DNA from: JAJTFW01 sp964584995
GTDB lineage: Bacteria > Bacteroidota > Bacteroidia > AKYH767-A > OLB10
Direction of reading: 5' to 3'
DNA length: 23,919 nt
NCBI GenBank assembly: GCA_964584995.1
Contig: CAZPCA010000025.1
Location: 1 to 23,919 of the forward strand
In this document: piece after piece, positions 1-7,668 of the stretch
Position numbering within the stretch: position 1 is the first letter of the stretch
Layout of the letters: every line of letters begins with the position of its first letter
Notes under the pieces: generated by a model
What the model was told of the DNA's origin: nothing
Database searches by the model: none
The model's input: the letters and a program-made list of their open reading frames with translations, nothing else
Program-made: the position numbers and the translations under genes

Positions 1-1559
1 GTTTCCGAGTCGATACTGGAAGTGGCCTCGTCCAACACGAGTATCCCTGGATTGTAGCAATATGCCCTGATAAAGGCCAAAAGCTGACGCTGACCGGAGG
101 ACAAAACAGCCCCCCTTTCCTGTACCACAAATGAAAGCTCTCCGGGTAGCTGCCCGATGAACTTCAGTGCGCCAAGTTCATGGATGGCTTCGTTCACTTT
201 TTCTTTGTCGAGGGCCGGGTTGTATAAGGTGATGTTGTTAAGGATGGTGTCTGAAAAAAGAAACACATCCTGCATCACGACGCCTATGTTTTTTCGAAGT
301 GATTCAAGTGTATAGGACCGAATGTTCCTGTCGTCGATGTAAATTTCTCCTTTACTGATTTCGTAAAAGCGGTTCAGCAGCTGGATGATGGTGGTTTTAC
401 CTGCTCCTGTAGAGCCGATGATCGCGAGCATTTCTCCCGGCTCTATGGTGAAACTGACTCCTCTCAGGATCCAGGTGGGATTTTCCGGCTGTACGGCATG
501 GTCATAGGCGAACCATACATCTCTGAATTCGACTTTTCCTGTGAAGCGACCGCTCTCAATGGTGCCAATGTCTTGTTCTGTTTCTTCCAGATCCATCACC
601 TTGAAGATGCGTTCTGCACTGACCATCCCCATTTGCAGCGTGTTGAATTTATCGGCCAGTTCGCGGATTGGACGGAACAAAAGATTGATGTACATGATGA
701 AAGCTACCAGGTTACCGAAGGTCACTTCTTCGCGTATCACGCCGCCTGCGCCCCACCAAACGATGAGGCCGATGGATATCGCGGACAAGATCTCCACAAC
801 CGGAAAAAAAACGGAGTAATGCCATACGGAGCGGATATTCGCATCGCGGTGGGCGGCATTGATTTGATTGAATTTCTCCAGCTCCTGCGGTTCTCTGCTG
901 AAGGACTGAATGATACGCATTCCGGAAAGGTGTTCCTGTACAAATGTGTTCAATGCTGCCACCTGGGTTCGTACATCGCTGAAGCTCTCTTTGATTTTGT
1001 TTTTGAAAACATTGGTGGCGAGCAGCAACACAGGCACTGTAGAGAGGCTGATCAGGGAGAGTCGCCAGTCGATGACGAACATCACCGTGATGATGACCAG
1101 CAATTGCAGCATATCGCCGATAATGATGATGAGCCCTTCGGAAAATACATCCGCAATGGTTTCCATGTCGGATACGCTACGGGTAACGGTAGTGCCTATG
1201 GGCGTTTTGTCGAAATAAGAAGTTTTGAACCTGGTCATTTTGGCGAACAGGGCTCTGCGCAAATCGTGGATGACTTTTTGCCCCAGCAGATTGGTCTGCC
1301 AGGTGTGCCAGTATTGAAGCAACGACTGAAGGATGAGCACCAGAAGAATCAGCAGGCTCAGTTGCGTCAATAATGCAGTGTCAGGAGGGGTAAGGCAGTG
1401 GTCCAGGATATATTGCGCCAGCAAGGGACGTACCGGACCAAGTAAAGCAAGCGAAAGTGTGAGTGTGACGGCTACCCAGAAAATATTTCGGTAGGGTTTG
1501 GTATAGCTGAAAATACGCTTCAGCAGGTACCAGTCAAATGCTTTGCCTTCACTGTTCAT
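1..1559 (-). CDS. ABC exporter, fused membrane and ATPase domains (partial, 3' end cut by window)
   Basis: Half-transporter of the MsbA/MdlB/LmrA type, which uses ATP to move lipids or hydrophobic compounds across the inner membrane; the substrate cannot be read from sequence. I translated 519 codons from the ATG at 1559; the frame is open to the window edge. Residues 1-310 are the membrane domain (hydrophobic segments near 26-50, 66-80, 142-180 and 250-270). The ATPase domain starts near 340: Walker A GSTGAGKTT (382-390), Q-loop Gln430, signature LSSGQ (486-490), Walker B ILVLDE (506-511). The H-loop and C-terminus are missing only because the window ends. Signature Ser replaces the usual first Gly of LSGGQ, which I recall as common in this bacterial subfamily. 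Its first 11 bases overlap the end of truA, so the two are probably translationally coupled. Confidence 0.93.
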   Translation of the reverse strand, partial: MNSEGKAFDWYLLKRIFSYTKPYRNIFWVAVTLTLSLALLGPVRPLLAQYILDHCLTPPDTALLTQLSLLILLVLILQSLLQYWHTWQTNLLGQKVIHDLRRALFAKMTRFKTSYFDKTPIGTTVTRSVSDMETIADVFSEGLIIIIGDMLQLLVIITVMFVIDWRLSLISLSTVPVLLLATNVFKNKIKESFSDVRTQVAALNTFVQEHLSGMRIIQSFSREPQELEKFNQINAAHRDANIRSVWHYSVFFPVVEILSAISIGLIVWWGAGGVIREEVTFGNLVAFIMYINLLFRPIRELADKFNTLQMGMVSAERIFKVMDLEETEQDIGTIESGRFTGKVEFRDVWFAYDHAVQPENPTWILRGVSFTIEPGEMLAIIGSTGAGKTTIIQLLNRFYEISKGEIYIDDRNIRSYTLESLRKNIGVVMQDVFLFSDTILNNITLYNPALDKEKVNEAIHELGALKFIGQLPGELSFVVQERGAVLSSGQRQLLAFIRAYCYNPGILVLDEATSSIDSE

Positions 1560-2325
1560 GACCGAATACTCTGCTGGCGGGAAGCTTTAGGTAAGGATAC
1601 ATTACCGACTCAAGAAATAACCCTTGTGGTGGAACGGATTCGCCCGCTTCTTTTCTATCGCCTTGATGAAGGAGTTCTGCGAAGGCTTCCAGCGACAATT
1701 TGCCGTGCCCAACTTCAGCCATCGTGCCGACCATGGCTCGCACCATGCCGCGCAGAAATCGGTTGGCACTGACCGAAAAGCGTAGCGACTTCCCTTCTTC
1801 CATCCATGCGCAGGCGCTGACTGTACAAATTGTGCTGTTCGATTGACCACCCGTTTTCGCGAAGCAGGCGAAGTCGGTGTGTTGCAGGCAGAGTGAAGCT
1901 GCTTCGTTCATGCGCTGCAGATTGAAGTCCCGTTGGTTGAACCAGGTGAGTTCCTGTAAAAATGGATCAGGTGCACGAAGGATATAATAGGAGTAGGAGC
2001 GGCTGAAGGCATCGAAGCGCGCATGCGCATCTGCATGTACTTCCTGAATGCCATAGATCCTGATGTCACGTGAGAGCAATGCATTCAGCTGGAAGACCAT
2101 TTGCGCGGTATTCCCGATGGGTTGCTCCGTGTCGAAATGCGCAAAAAATTGACTTGCATGCACACCGGTGTCCGTTCTTCCGCAGCCGGTTGTTTCCACT
2201 GTCTGCCGGCAAAGTACGCTCAGGCATTTCTGCAGTTCTTCCTGTACGGTTGAGGCATTCGGTTGAATCTGCCATCCATGAAACGCAGTGCCTTTGTAGG
2301 CCAGGTGAACAAAGTAGCGGGGCAT
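1549..2325 (-). CDS. truA: tRNA pseudouridine(38-40) synthase TruA
   Basis: Cytoplasmic enzyme that isomerises uridines 38, 39 and 40 of the tRNA anticodon stem to pseudouridine. The 258-residue length is normal for the family. The N-terminal strand with YKGTAFHGWQ (10-19) and the catalytic loop GCGRTDTGVHA (47-57) are clear; Asp52 aligns with the catalytic aspartate (Asp60 in E. coli). The C-terminal half has the family pattern NRFLRGMVRAMVGT. The ATG at 2325 lies 34 nt downstream of the tpiA stop, and the last 11 nt overlap the start of the ABC exporter, placing truA in the middle of a housekeeping operon. I see no separate promoter. Confidence 0.96.
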   Translation of the reverse strand: MPRYFVHLAYKGTAFHGWQIQPNASTVQEELQKCLSVLCRQTVETTGCGRTDTGVHASQFFAHFDTEQPIGNTAQMVFQLNALLSRDIRIYGIQEVHADAHARFDAFSRSYSYYILRAPDPFLQELTWFNQRDFNLQRMNEAASLCLQHTDFACFAKTGGQSNSTICTVSACAWMEEGKSLRFSVSANRFLRGMVRAMVGTMAEVGHGKLSLEAFAELLHQGDRKEAGESVPPQGLFLESVMYPYLKLPASRVFGHEQ

Positions 2326-2359
2326 GGAGGATGGTGTCGCTCGTTTTATTATTTACGAT

Positions 2360-3124
2360 TCAGTGCAAAGCTTTCACGATATTGATGAAGCTCCTGGATT
2401 TAAGCGAAGCTCCGCCGATCAGTCCGCCATCGACATCCGCTTGCGCAAAGAGCTCCTCTGCATTCTGTTCATTGCAGCTGCCGCCGTACAAAATACTGGT
2501 GTTCTCCGCAATCGCCTTGCCGTATCGCTTCGCCACTTCAAGGCGGATGAATGCATGGATTTCCTGTGCTTGTGCAGGACTGGCCGTTTTTCCTGTGCCG
2601 ATGGCCCAGACAGGCTCGTAAGCAAGCACGCAGCGGCTGAATGCCTGTGCGTCGAGGTGGAAGATGCCGGTTTCGAGTTGTAATCGTAGTCTTTCGAAAT
2701 GCTGTTCCGTTTCTCTTTCGCTCAGTGTTTCTCCAATGCAGTAAACAGGCTTTAACTGTGCGTTCAGCGCCGCATTTGTTTTTTCGGCAAGCAGAGCGTC
2801 TGTCTCGTGATGGTATTGCCTGCGTTCTGAATGGCCAATCAATACATGGCTGCATCCGTAGTCGTACAGCATGCCGGATGATATTTCGCCGGTATATGCA
2901 CCCGAAGCATGCATGGAACAATCCTGCGCGCCGGTGAAAAGATGTTGTTCTCCTTTGCAGAGCTGGCTGACAGATGTCAGATGTACGTAGGAGGGAAAAA
3001 GAACGACGTCGACATTTTCTTTCACTTCATCTTGAAGCATACCGATGATTTCGGCTGTCAGTGATAGTGCTTCTTGTCTGAGCAGGTTCATTTTCCAGTT
3101 CCCTGCGATAATTTTTCTTGCCAT
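2360..3124 (-). CDS. tpiA: Triosephosphate isomerase
   Basis: Glycolytic enzyme that interconverts dihydroxyacetone phosphate and glyceraldehyde 3-phosphate. I chose the ATG at 3124 (254 residues, starting MARKIIAGNWKMN). A longer reading from a TTG at 3154 adds ten residues that do not resemble the family. Substrate-binding Asn9 and Lys11 lie in GNWKMN; the electrophilic His is in LIGHSERR, the catalytic Glu in YEPVWAIGTG, and the phosphate-binding loops YGGS and GGLIGGASL are intact. The length is typical (about 250). It lies 82 nt after kdsA and 34 nt before truA on the same strand, consistent with one transcript. Confidence 0.97.
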   Translation of the reverse strand: MARKIIAGNWKMNLLRQEALSLTAEIIGMLQDEVKENVDVVLFPSYVHLTSVSQLCKGEQHLFTGAQDCSMHASGAYTGEISSGMLYDYGCSHVLIGHSERRQYHHETDALLAEKTNAALNAQLKPVYCIGETLSERETEQHFERLRLQLETGIFHLDAQAFSRCVLAYEPVWAIGTGKTASPAQAQEIHAFIRLEVAKRYGKAIAENTSILYGGSCNEQNAEELFAQADVDGGLIGGASLKSRSFINIVKALH

Positions 3125-3206
3125 GGCGAAAGAGGAGCGGTAGATAGGATTCAACGATGGGTAGCGGAAAGTGGTTCAAGCGAAGTCGGAGATGATACTG
3201 GTATCT

Positions 3207-4019
3207 TCACTGAACCGCCCGGCGAATTTTGATGAGTGTCTCGAGTAGTGCTTCCACTTTGTCAAGGGGTAACATATTGGCACCATCGCTGAGGGCTTCC
3301 GATGGATTGGGATGAGTTTCAAGAAAAATGCCGTCGGCTCCGGTGGCGATAGCGGCTTTGGCGATGGTGCCGATGAGTTCAGGCCTGCCTCCGGTGACAC
3401 CGGAAGTTTGATTTGGTTGTTGTACACTGTGCGTGATGTCCATGATGACCGGATAGCCCATCGCTTTCATTACGGGAATACCCCGGTAATCGACGATGAG
3501 GTCAGCGTAGCCGAAAGAGGATCCCCTTTCAGTAAGCATGACCTTCGTGTTTCCTGCATCTTTTACTTTTTGAGCGGCGAATTGCATGGCCTCAGGAGAG
3601 AGGAATTGTCCTTTTTTAATATTCACGACTTTCTGGGTTTGTGCTGCAGCGACGAGCAGGTCGGTCTGTCGGCATAGAAAAGCCGGAATCTGCAGTACAT
3701 CCACATACTCGGCTGCCAGCGCAGCTTCATGGCTTTCGTGGATATCGGTCAGCAAGGGCAGGGTCAGTTCCTTGCCTACCTTATGGAGGATGCCCAATGC
3801 AAGTTCATCGCCAGGGCCAGTATAGGAATCGATGCGTGTCCTGTTGGCTTTTCTGTACGAGGCCTTAAAGATGAAGGGAATGCCTAGTCTGTTAGTGATC
3901 TGCTGAAGCTTGTGAGCCGTCTGGAAGGTGATTTCTTCACTCTCCACGACACAGGTTCCTGCAATGAGGAAAAAATTACCTGTTTCGGTATGTTTTAGGT
4001 GGGGTACTGCTGGATACAT
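3207..4019 (-). CDS. kdsA: 3-deoxy-8-phosphooctulonate (KDO-8-P) synthase, metal-dependent type
   Basis: Condenses phosphoenolpyruvate with arabinose 5-phosphate to KDO 8-phosphate, the precursor of the KDO of LPS inner core. It is 270 residues from the ATG at 4019. Family motifs are present: FKASYRKANRT, TDIHE, QIPAFLCRQTDLL, NIKKGQF, LTERG, DITHSVQ and the C-terminal LETHPNP..ALSDG. Cys23, His197, Glu234 and Asp245 sit at a constant offset of 12 from the metal ligands known in the Aquifex enzyme (Cys11, His185, Glu222, Asp233), so this is the metal-dependent class; the E. coli type has Asn in place of Cys. A TTG at 4040 would add seven residues and has a strong AGGAGG 12 nt upstream, but the ATG follows a TAnnTTTG promoter box directly and is preferred. 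Confidence 0.95.
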   Translation of the reverse strand: MYPAVPHLKHTETGNFFLIAGTCVVESEEITFQTAHKLQQITNRLGIPFIFKASYRKANRTRIDSYTGPGDELALGILHKVGKELTLPLLTDIHESHEAALAAEYVDVLQIPAFLCRQTDLLVAAAQTQKVVNIKKGQFLSPEAMQFAAQKVKDAGNTKVMLTERGSSFGYADLIVDYRGIPVMKAMGYPVIMDITHSVQQPNQTSGVTGGRPELIGTIAKAAIATGADGIFLETHPNPSEALSDGANMLPLDKVEALLETLIKIRRAVQ

Positions 4020-4027
4020 GATGGACG

Positions 4028-4035
4028 CAAAGATA
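4028..4035 (-). promoter_or_regulatory. Candidate -7 box of kdsA (TATCTTTG)
   Basis: On the minus strand this octamer matches the Bacteroidota -7 consensus TAnnTTTG exactly. It ends 8 nt before the ATG at 4019, so a transcript would have almost no leader. No TTG was seen at the expected -33 position, so this is an inference from one box. Confidence 0.4.
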
Positions 4036-4037
4036 GG

Positions 4038-4061
4038 CAAAGGAGCCCTATACCTCCTTTG
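4038..4061. repeat. Perfect 8-bp inverted repeat between rlmI and kdsA
   Basis: The arms CAAAGGAG and CTCCTTTG are separated by 8 nt, immediately upstream of the candidate kdsA -7 box and 22 nt after the rlmI stop codon. It could be an operator or a stem-loop ending the upstream message; there is no T-run on either side, so a plain intrinsic terminator is not supported. Confidence 0.5.
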
Positions 4062-4083
4062 TCAGGATTCGTACGGCCCGGAG

Positions 4084-5286
4084 TCAATCCACGTACAGTA
4101 CCAAGCCTTTCAGGTATTCTCCTTCCGGATGATAAATGCTCACGGGATGATCCGGAGGTTGCGAAAGCTGGTGGAGTACACGGATGTTCCTGCCCGCCTG
4201 CAGAGCGGCCTGAAACACGATTTTACGGAACAACTGCTTATCGATGGCTTGTGAACAGCTGAAGGTAAACAGGATGCCCCCTTTTTTAAGGCGCCGCAAT
4301 CCTTCCGTGTTGAGGTTGCGGTAACCGATCATGGCCTTGGCCGATTGATTCAGGTGTTTTGCGTAGGCAGGAGGATCCAGTACAATCACGTCGTACTCCT
4401 GTTGCGTGCTGCGAAGGAAGTCCATGACATCTTCTGTTTGTGGATTGTGCTTTTCGCTTGCGTTCTCCACAAGCGCTATGTTCCGTTGAAGTTCAGCGAT
4501 GGCTCTCGCAGAACTATCCACACTGCATACATGTGTAGCACCGCCTCTGATGGCTGCTACGCTGAATCCGCCGGTATAGCAAAAGGTGTTGAGCACTGTT
4601 TTGCCCTGGCTATAGTGCTCCACAAGTTGACGGTTATCCCGCTGATCGAGAAAAAAGCCGGTCTTCTGGCCCTTCATAAAATCAATATGGAAGTGCATGT
4701 CGTTTTCCACAACCGTTTCGGAGGGGGTGTAACCGTTCCTTTTGACCAGGAACTCATCCGCTACGGCGGTCACGCCGTGCTTGGCCATGGTTTCTGCGCT
4801 TTTGCTGTAAACACCTCCGATCTCCGGCATCTCTTCTAGGATGATTTCAGCCAATGTCGGTTGTAATTGCAACATGCCCTCCGTGAAACACTGTAACACC
4901 ACCGTATTGCCGTAAACATCGGCTATCATGCCGGGCATTCCGTCCCCCTCACCGTGCATGAGCCGGTAGCAATTGGTGGCAGCGGAAGGTAATCCCAGTG
5001 CTTGGCGTAGAAGAATACAATCGCTTAATTTCTTGCGAAGAAAAGTGCGATCGATGGTGTGGCCTTCAAAATCGATGCAACGGACACTGATCGTACTTCT
5101 GTTGAAGTGTCCGGTGGCCAGGTAGCGACCATCGGCCGATTGTACCTGAACAAGATCGCCGTTCTGCAGCTGAGCCGGCTCATGGGCGATGGCTCCGCTG
5201 AAGACCCAGGGGTGCATCTGCAGCAGGGATTTCTCTTTTCCCTTTTTGAGTCGGATGATCGGATAGGGGAGCTGTTGTGTGGGCAT
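4084..5286 (-). CDS. rlmI: Class I rRNA methyltransferase, RlmI/RlmK-like (PUA plus Rossmann domain)
   Basis: S-adenosylmethionine-dependent methyltransferase most like RlmI (YccW), which methylates C1962 of 23S rRNA in E. coli. The 400-residue length fits. An N-terminal PUA-like RNA-binding domain covers about 10-75 (HPWVFSGAI, GDLVQV). The catalytic half has GQKTGFFLDQRDNR (206-219), SAM motif I LNTFCYTGGFSVAA (232-245), an acidic Asp257 for ribose binding, the active-site DPPAYAK (304-310) and FSCSQ (342-346), whose Cys is the candidate nucleophile for 5-methylcytosine formation. The target base is inferred from family only. It starts 3 nt after the M1 peptidase stop codon, so the two are likely co-transcribed although functionally unrelated. 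Confidence 0.88.
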   Translation of the reverse strand: MPTQQLPYPIIRLKKGKEKSLLQMHPWVFSGAIAHEPAQLQNGDLVQVQSADGRYLATGHFNRSTISVRCIDFEGHTIDRTFLRKKLSDCILLRQALGLPSAATNCYRLMHGEGDGMPGMIADVYGNTVVLQCFTEGMLQLQPTLAEIILEEMPEIGGVYSKSAETMAKHGVTAVADEFLVKRNGYTPSETVVENDMHFHIDFMKGQKTGFFLDQRDNRQLVEHYSQGKTVLNTFCYTGGFSVAAIRGGATHVCSVDSSARAIAELQRNIALVENASEKHNPQTEDVMDFLRSTQQEYDVIVLDPPAYAKHLNQSAKAMIGYRNLNTEGLRRLKKGGILFTFSCSQAIDKQLFRKIVFQAALQAGRNIRVLHQLSQPPDHPVSIYHPEGEYLKGLVLYVD

Positions 5287-5289
5287 CGC

Positions 5290-7614
5290 TTAACGAATTA
5301 CCTGGAAAGTCTTCTGGTCGATATCTGTTCGCTGATAAGATACCCTGGCGATGTATTGGCCCGGTGGCAATGCGTCAGTATTCATCAGGAAAGGTTCATT
5401 GTCCCGTATTTGACTACTGAAGACGTTTCTGCCGGCACTGTCGAAAATGGACAGCAGGTAGTTGGCCCTGCCAGGACTTTTTACCAGGAAGTTGATGCCA
5501 GCATTCGCAGGATTCGGATACACCTCGAACGCACTTTGGGTCGCAATGATTCCTTCAGGGGTGCTCGTGGTAAAATCCCGGTATCCCAACGCGTACTCAC
5601 CTTTCTTGAGCGTATCTACTACGATATTGCCCACCTTGTCGGTTTTGTTGCCTGCGTTGAGTGTATAACCATTTACGATTTGCCAATCTTCGGCAGCTCC
5701 TGTCCGGTAAAGCAAGACCAGACTATCTTCTGTTCCTGTGATGAAGGTATTGTCCATATAGCCCGCATTAGGGTTGTTGGAGCCGTTGTAGATGAACGTA
5801 GTTTTGGTGTGGAATCCGTTGGTCCAGATACCATCTGCGCTCCAGTAACGTTCGGGGTGGATACGTATCCCACTTGTGAGCGATGTATTTTTGATCGGAT
5901 CTGGACCTACCCAATGATGTTCCATCCTTACCGTGTTGGAATCTGTGCCGATGGAAAGGACATTCAAGGTTGTGTACGTTTCGGGAAATGAGTGCGTGCC
6001 TGCACTGAAAATCCTCTTTTCATTGTCGCTGACGGCATCTCCCATTTCATCGAAACGGTCGATGCAGATGAAGGAGGGGTTAAAGTTCAGGCTCAGGGCA
6101 ACCGTATTGGTCATCGCATCCGACATCAGTTTGACAACGGTGTCCTGGATGCCATCGCTGAAGTGCACCGGTACAGGCATTTCATAGGTGTGATTGTTGC
6201 CTTTCGATTTTTGTTTCAGATGGATGTTCCATTGGTTTTGGCCTATGGATACGACAGAATCGATTGAAAAATGGGGAAAGCCGGGCGTGAAAACCCAGTC
6301 GTCAAAAAAACGCTGCAGGTTCATGCCACTGCTATTGCTCAGCTCGTCGCGCAGGTGGTAACTGTTCACAGCACCATTGCCTTTGTTGTTCATGAAGTCT
6401 CTCGCCCCCTGAAAAAACAATGAGTCGCCCATGTAGTGCCGCAAGGTACGTGCAACATCTGCTCCTTTGTTGTAGACAGTAGGACCATAGGTGTGCTGGT
6501 GGGGTATATTGATCAGCGGTAGGTATCCGTTGTCGGTGATATGGGCGAACTGCAGCACTTTCCGGTGATTGCTCCGGAACCAGTTCCTGTAAGAGGTACT
6601 GCCGTAGAGTTTTTCGGTGATGTAGGCTTCATTGAAGCTGGCCAGCCCTTCGTTCAGCCACATGTCGCCTTCGGTTTCGCAGGTAGTCCAGTCTCCCCAC
6701 CACATATGTGCCAGCTCGTGTGCCCATAGTGTCTCGTAGGTCAACAAGCCATTGATATAACTGCTGCCGATATGAATACTCGTCGCATGTTCCATGGCTC
6801 CGGAATTAAAAGGAACCAGGCAATACCCTACTTTGTCAAAACGATAAGGTCCGTAGGCATCGGTGAAAATCGACATTACTGAATCCAGGTGTATAAAGGT
6901 GCCGCTTACATTATTGGTATCCGCCGGCATGCAGGCGATTTCCACCGGTATGCCCTGGTAGTTGCGGGAGTAGGTGTGGTAGGGCGCAACTGCGATACTG
7001 GCCAGATAGGTAGGGATGGGGTCATTCATTTCCCAGTGCCAGGTGTTGCCGTTGGGGGATGGCGTCACCGACTGTAGAATGCCATTGCAAAAGGCTTTGT
7101 ATCCATTCGGGGTAGTGATGTGGAACGAATAAGAAGCGCGGTCGGTGAAAATATCATGTGCTGGAAACCATGCTCTGCCGACAGGGTGAGGGTCGCTTTC
7201 AAATCCTACGCCCATGTTGAAAGCATAATTGCCGGTGAAGTAAAAGCCGCCCCAGCCCGAAGGATCTGTCTGCGGCTGACCGCGGTAGTAAATGTTGCAA
7301 TTCAGCGTGTCGCCAGGATAAACTGTGTCTGCCAGGGCAATCACCAGGGTGGTATCGTCGTGCAGAAAGCTCAGTACATGGAGTGAGTCATCCACGATGG
7401 AATCCACATCCAGCATCCAAAGCCCCAGCGTCAGGGAGCTGATGCCATTGCTGTCAGTGGTGGTCACCCTTACGCCGCAACTGCCTTCGATGCGCTTATT
7501 CGCATAGTCGATGTTGTCGAGCCGGATGGCGTAATGGACGATGTCTGTTGTACTGTATTGAGCGAAACCACAGGTGCTCAAGGTAACGAATAACAGAAAA
7601 AGAAATCGGGTCAT
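5290..7614 (-). CDS. Secreted M1-family metallopeptidase with T9SS sorting domain
   Basis: Zinc metallopeptidase, probably an aminopeptidase, exported and then passed through the type IX secretion system. It has a signal peptide at 1-19 (hydrophobic, ending GFAQ) and the M1 N-terminal beta domain at about 20-210. The catalytic domain has GAMEH (272-276), zinc motif HELAH (299-303), third ligand Glu322 in WLNEG, and the M1 Tyr in VYNKGAD (Tyr381). A beta-rich region follows (about 450-690), then a C-terminal type A sorting domain (about 696-774, starting FEVYPNPA and ending QVIR). GAMEH replaces the textbook GAMEN exopeptidase motif; the substrate-N-terminus-binding Glu is kept. At 774 residues it is long for M1 because of the sorting region. 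Its ATG lies in the inverted repeat at 7606-7636. It is 54 nt downstream of the SprB-repeat gene. Confidence 0.93.
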   Translation of the reverse strand: MTRFLFLLFVTLSTCGFAQYSTTDIVHYAIRLDNIDYANKRIEGSCGVRVTTTDSNGISSLTLGLWMLDVDSIVDDSLHVLSFLHDDTTLVIALADTVYPGDTLNCNIYYRGQPQTDPSGWGGFYFTGNYAFNMGVGFESDPHPVGRAWFPAHDIFTDRASYSFHITTPNGYKAFCNGILQSVTPSPNGNTWHWEMNDPIPTYLASIAVAPYHTYSRNYQGIPVEIACMPADTNNVSGTFIHLDSVMSIFTDAYGPYRFDKVGYCLVPFNSGAMEHATSIHIGSSYINGLLTYETLWAHELAHMWWGDWTTCETEGDMWLNEGLASFNEAYITEKLYGSTSYRNWFRSNHRKVLQFAHITDNGYLPLINIPHQHTYGPTVYNKGADVARTLRHYMGDSLFFQGARDFMNNKGNGAVNSYHLRDELSNSSGMNLQRFFDDWVFTPGFPHFSIDSVVSIGQNQWNIHLKQKSKGNNHTYEMPVPVHFSDGIQDTVVKLMSDAMTNTVALSLNFNPSFICIDRFDEMGDAVSDNEKRIFSAGTHSFPETYTTLNVLSIGTDSNTVRMEHHWVGPDPIKNTSLTSGIRIHPERYWSADGIWTNGFHTKTTFIYNGSNNPNAGYMDNTFITGTEDSLVLLYRTGAAEDWQIVNGYTLNAGNKTDKVGNIVVDTLKKGEYALGYRDFTTSTPEGIIATQSAFEVYPNPANAGINFLVKSPGRANYLLSIFDSAGRNVFSSQIRDNEPFLMNTDALPPGQYIARVSYQRTDIDQKTFQVIR

Positions 7615-7636
7615 CGGTCAGGATTTGATGACCCGA
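7606..7636. repeat. Perfect 9-bp inverted repeat containing the M1 peptidase start codon
   Basis: Arms TCGGGTCAT (7606-7614) and ATGACCCGA (7628-7636) are separated by 13 nt. In the minus-strand message the AUG is the first three bases of the 3' arm, so a folded leader would hide the start codon. A near-consensus -7 box (TAATTTCG, minus strand, 7634-7641) overlaps the upstream arm, so a DNA-level operator is the alternative reading. Confidence 0.7.
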
Positions 7637-7668
7637 AATTACTAATGTTTTAGATGCGGTTGTCTCGC

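Noticed and set aside
498..1373. 291-residue plus-strand reading frame
   Set aside because: It lies antisense to the well-supported ABC exporter, whose motifs are all on the minus strand. The translation is low in family-like features and rich in His/Asp/Gln from reversed codons.
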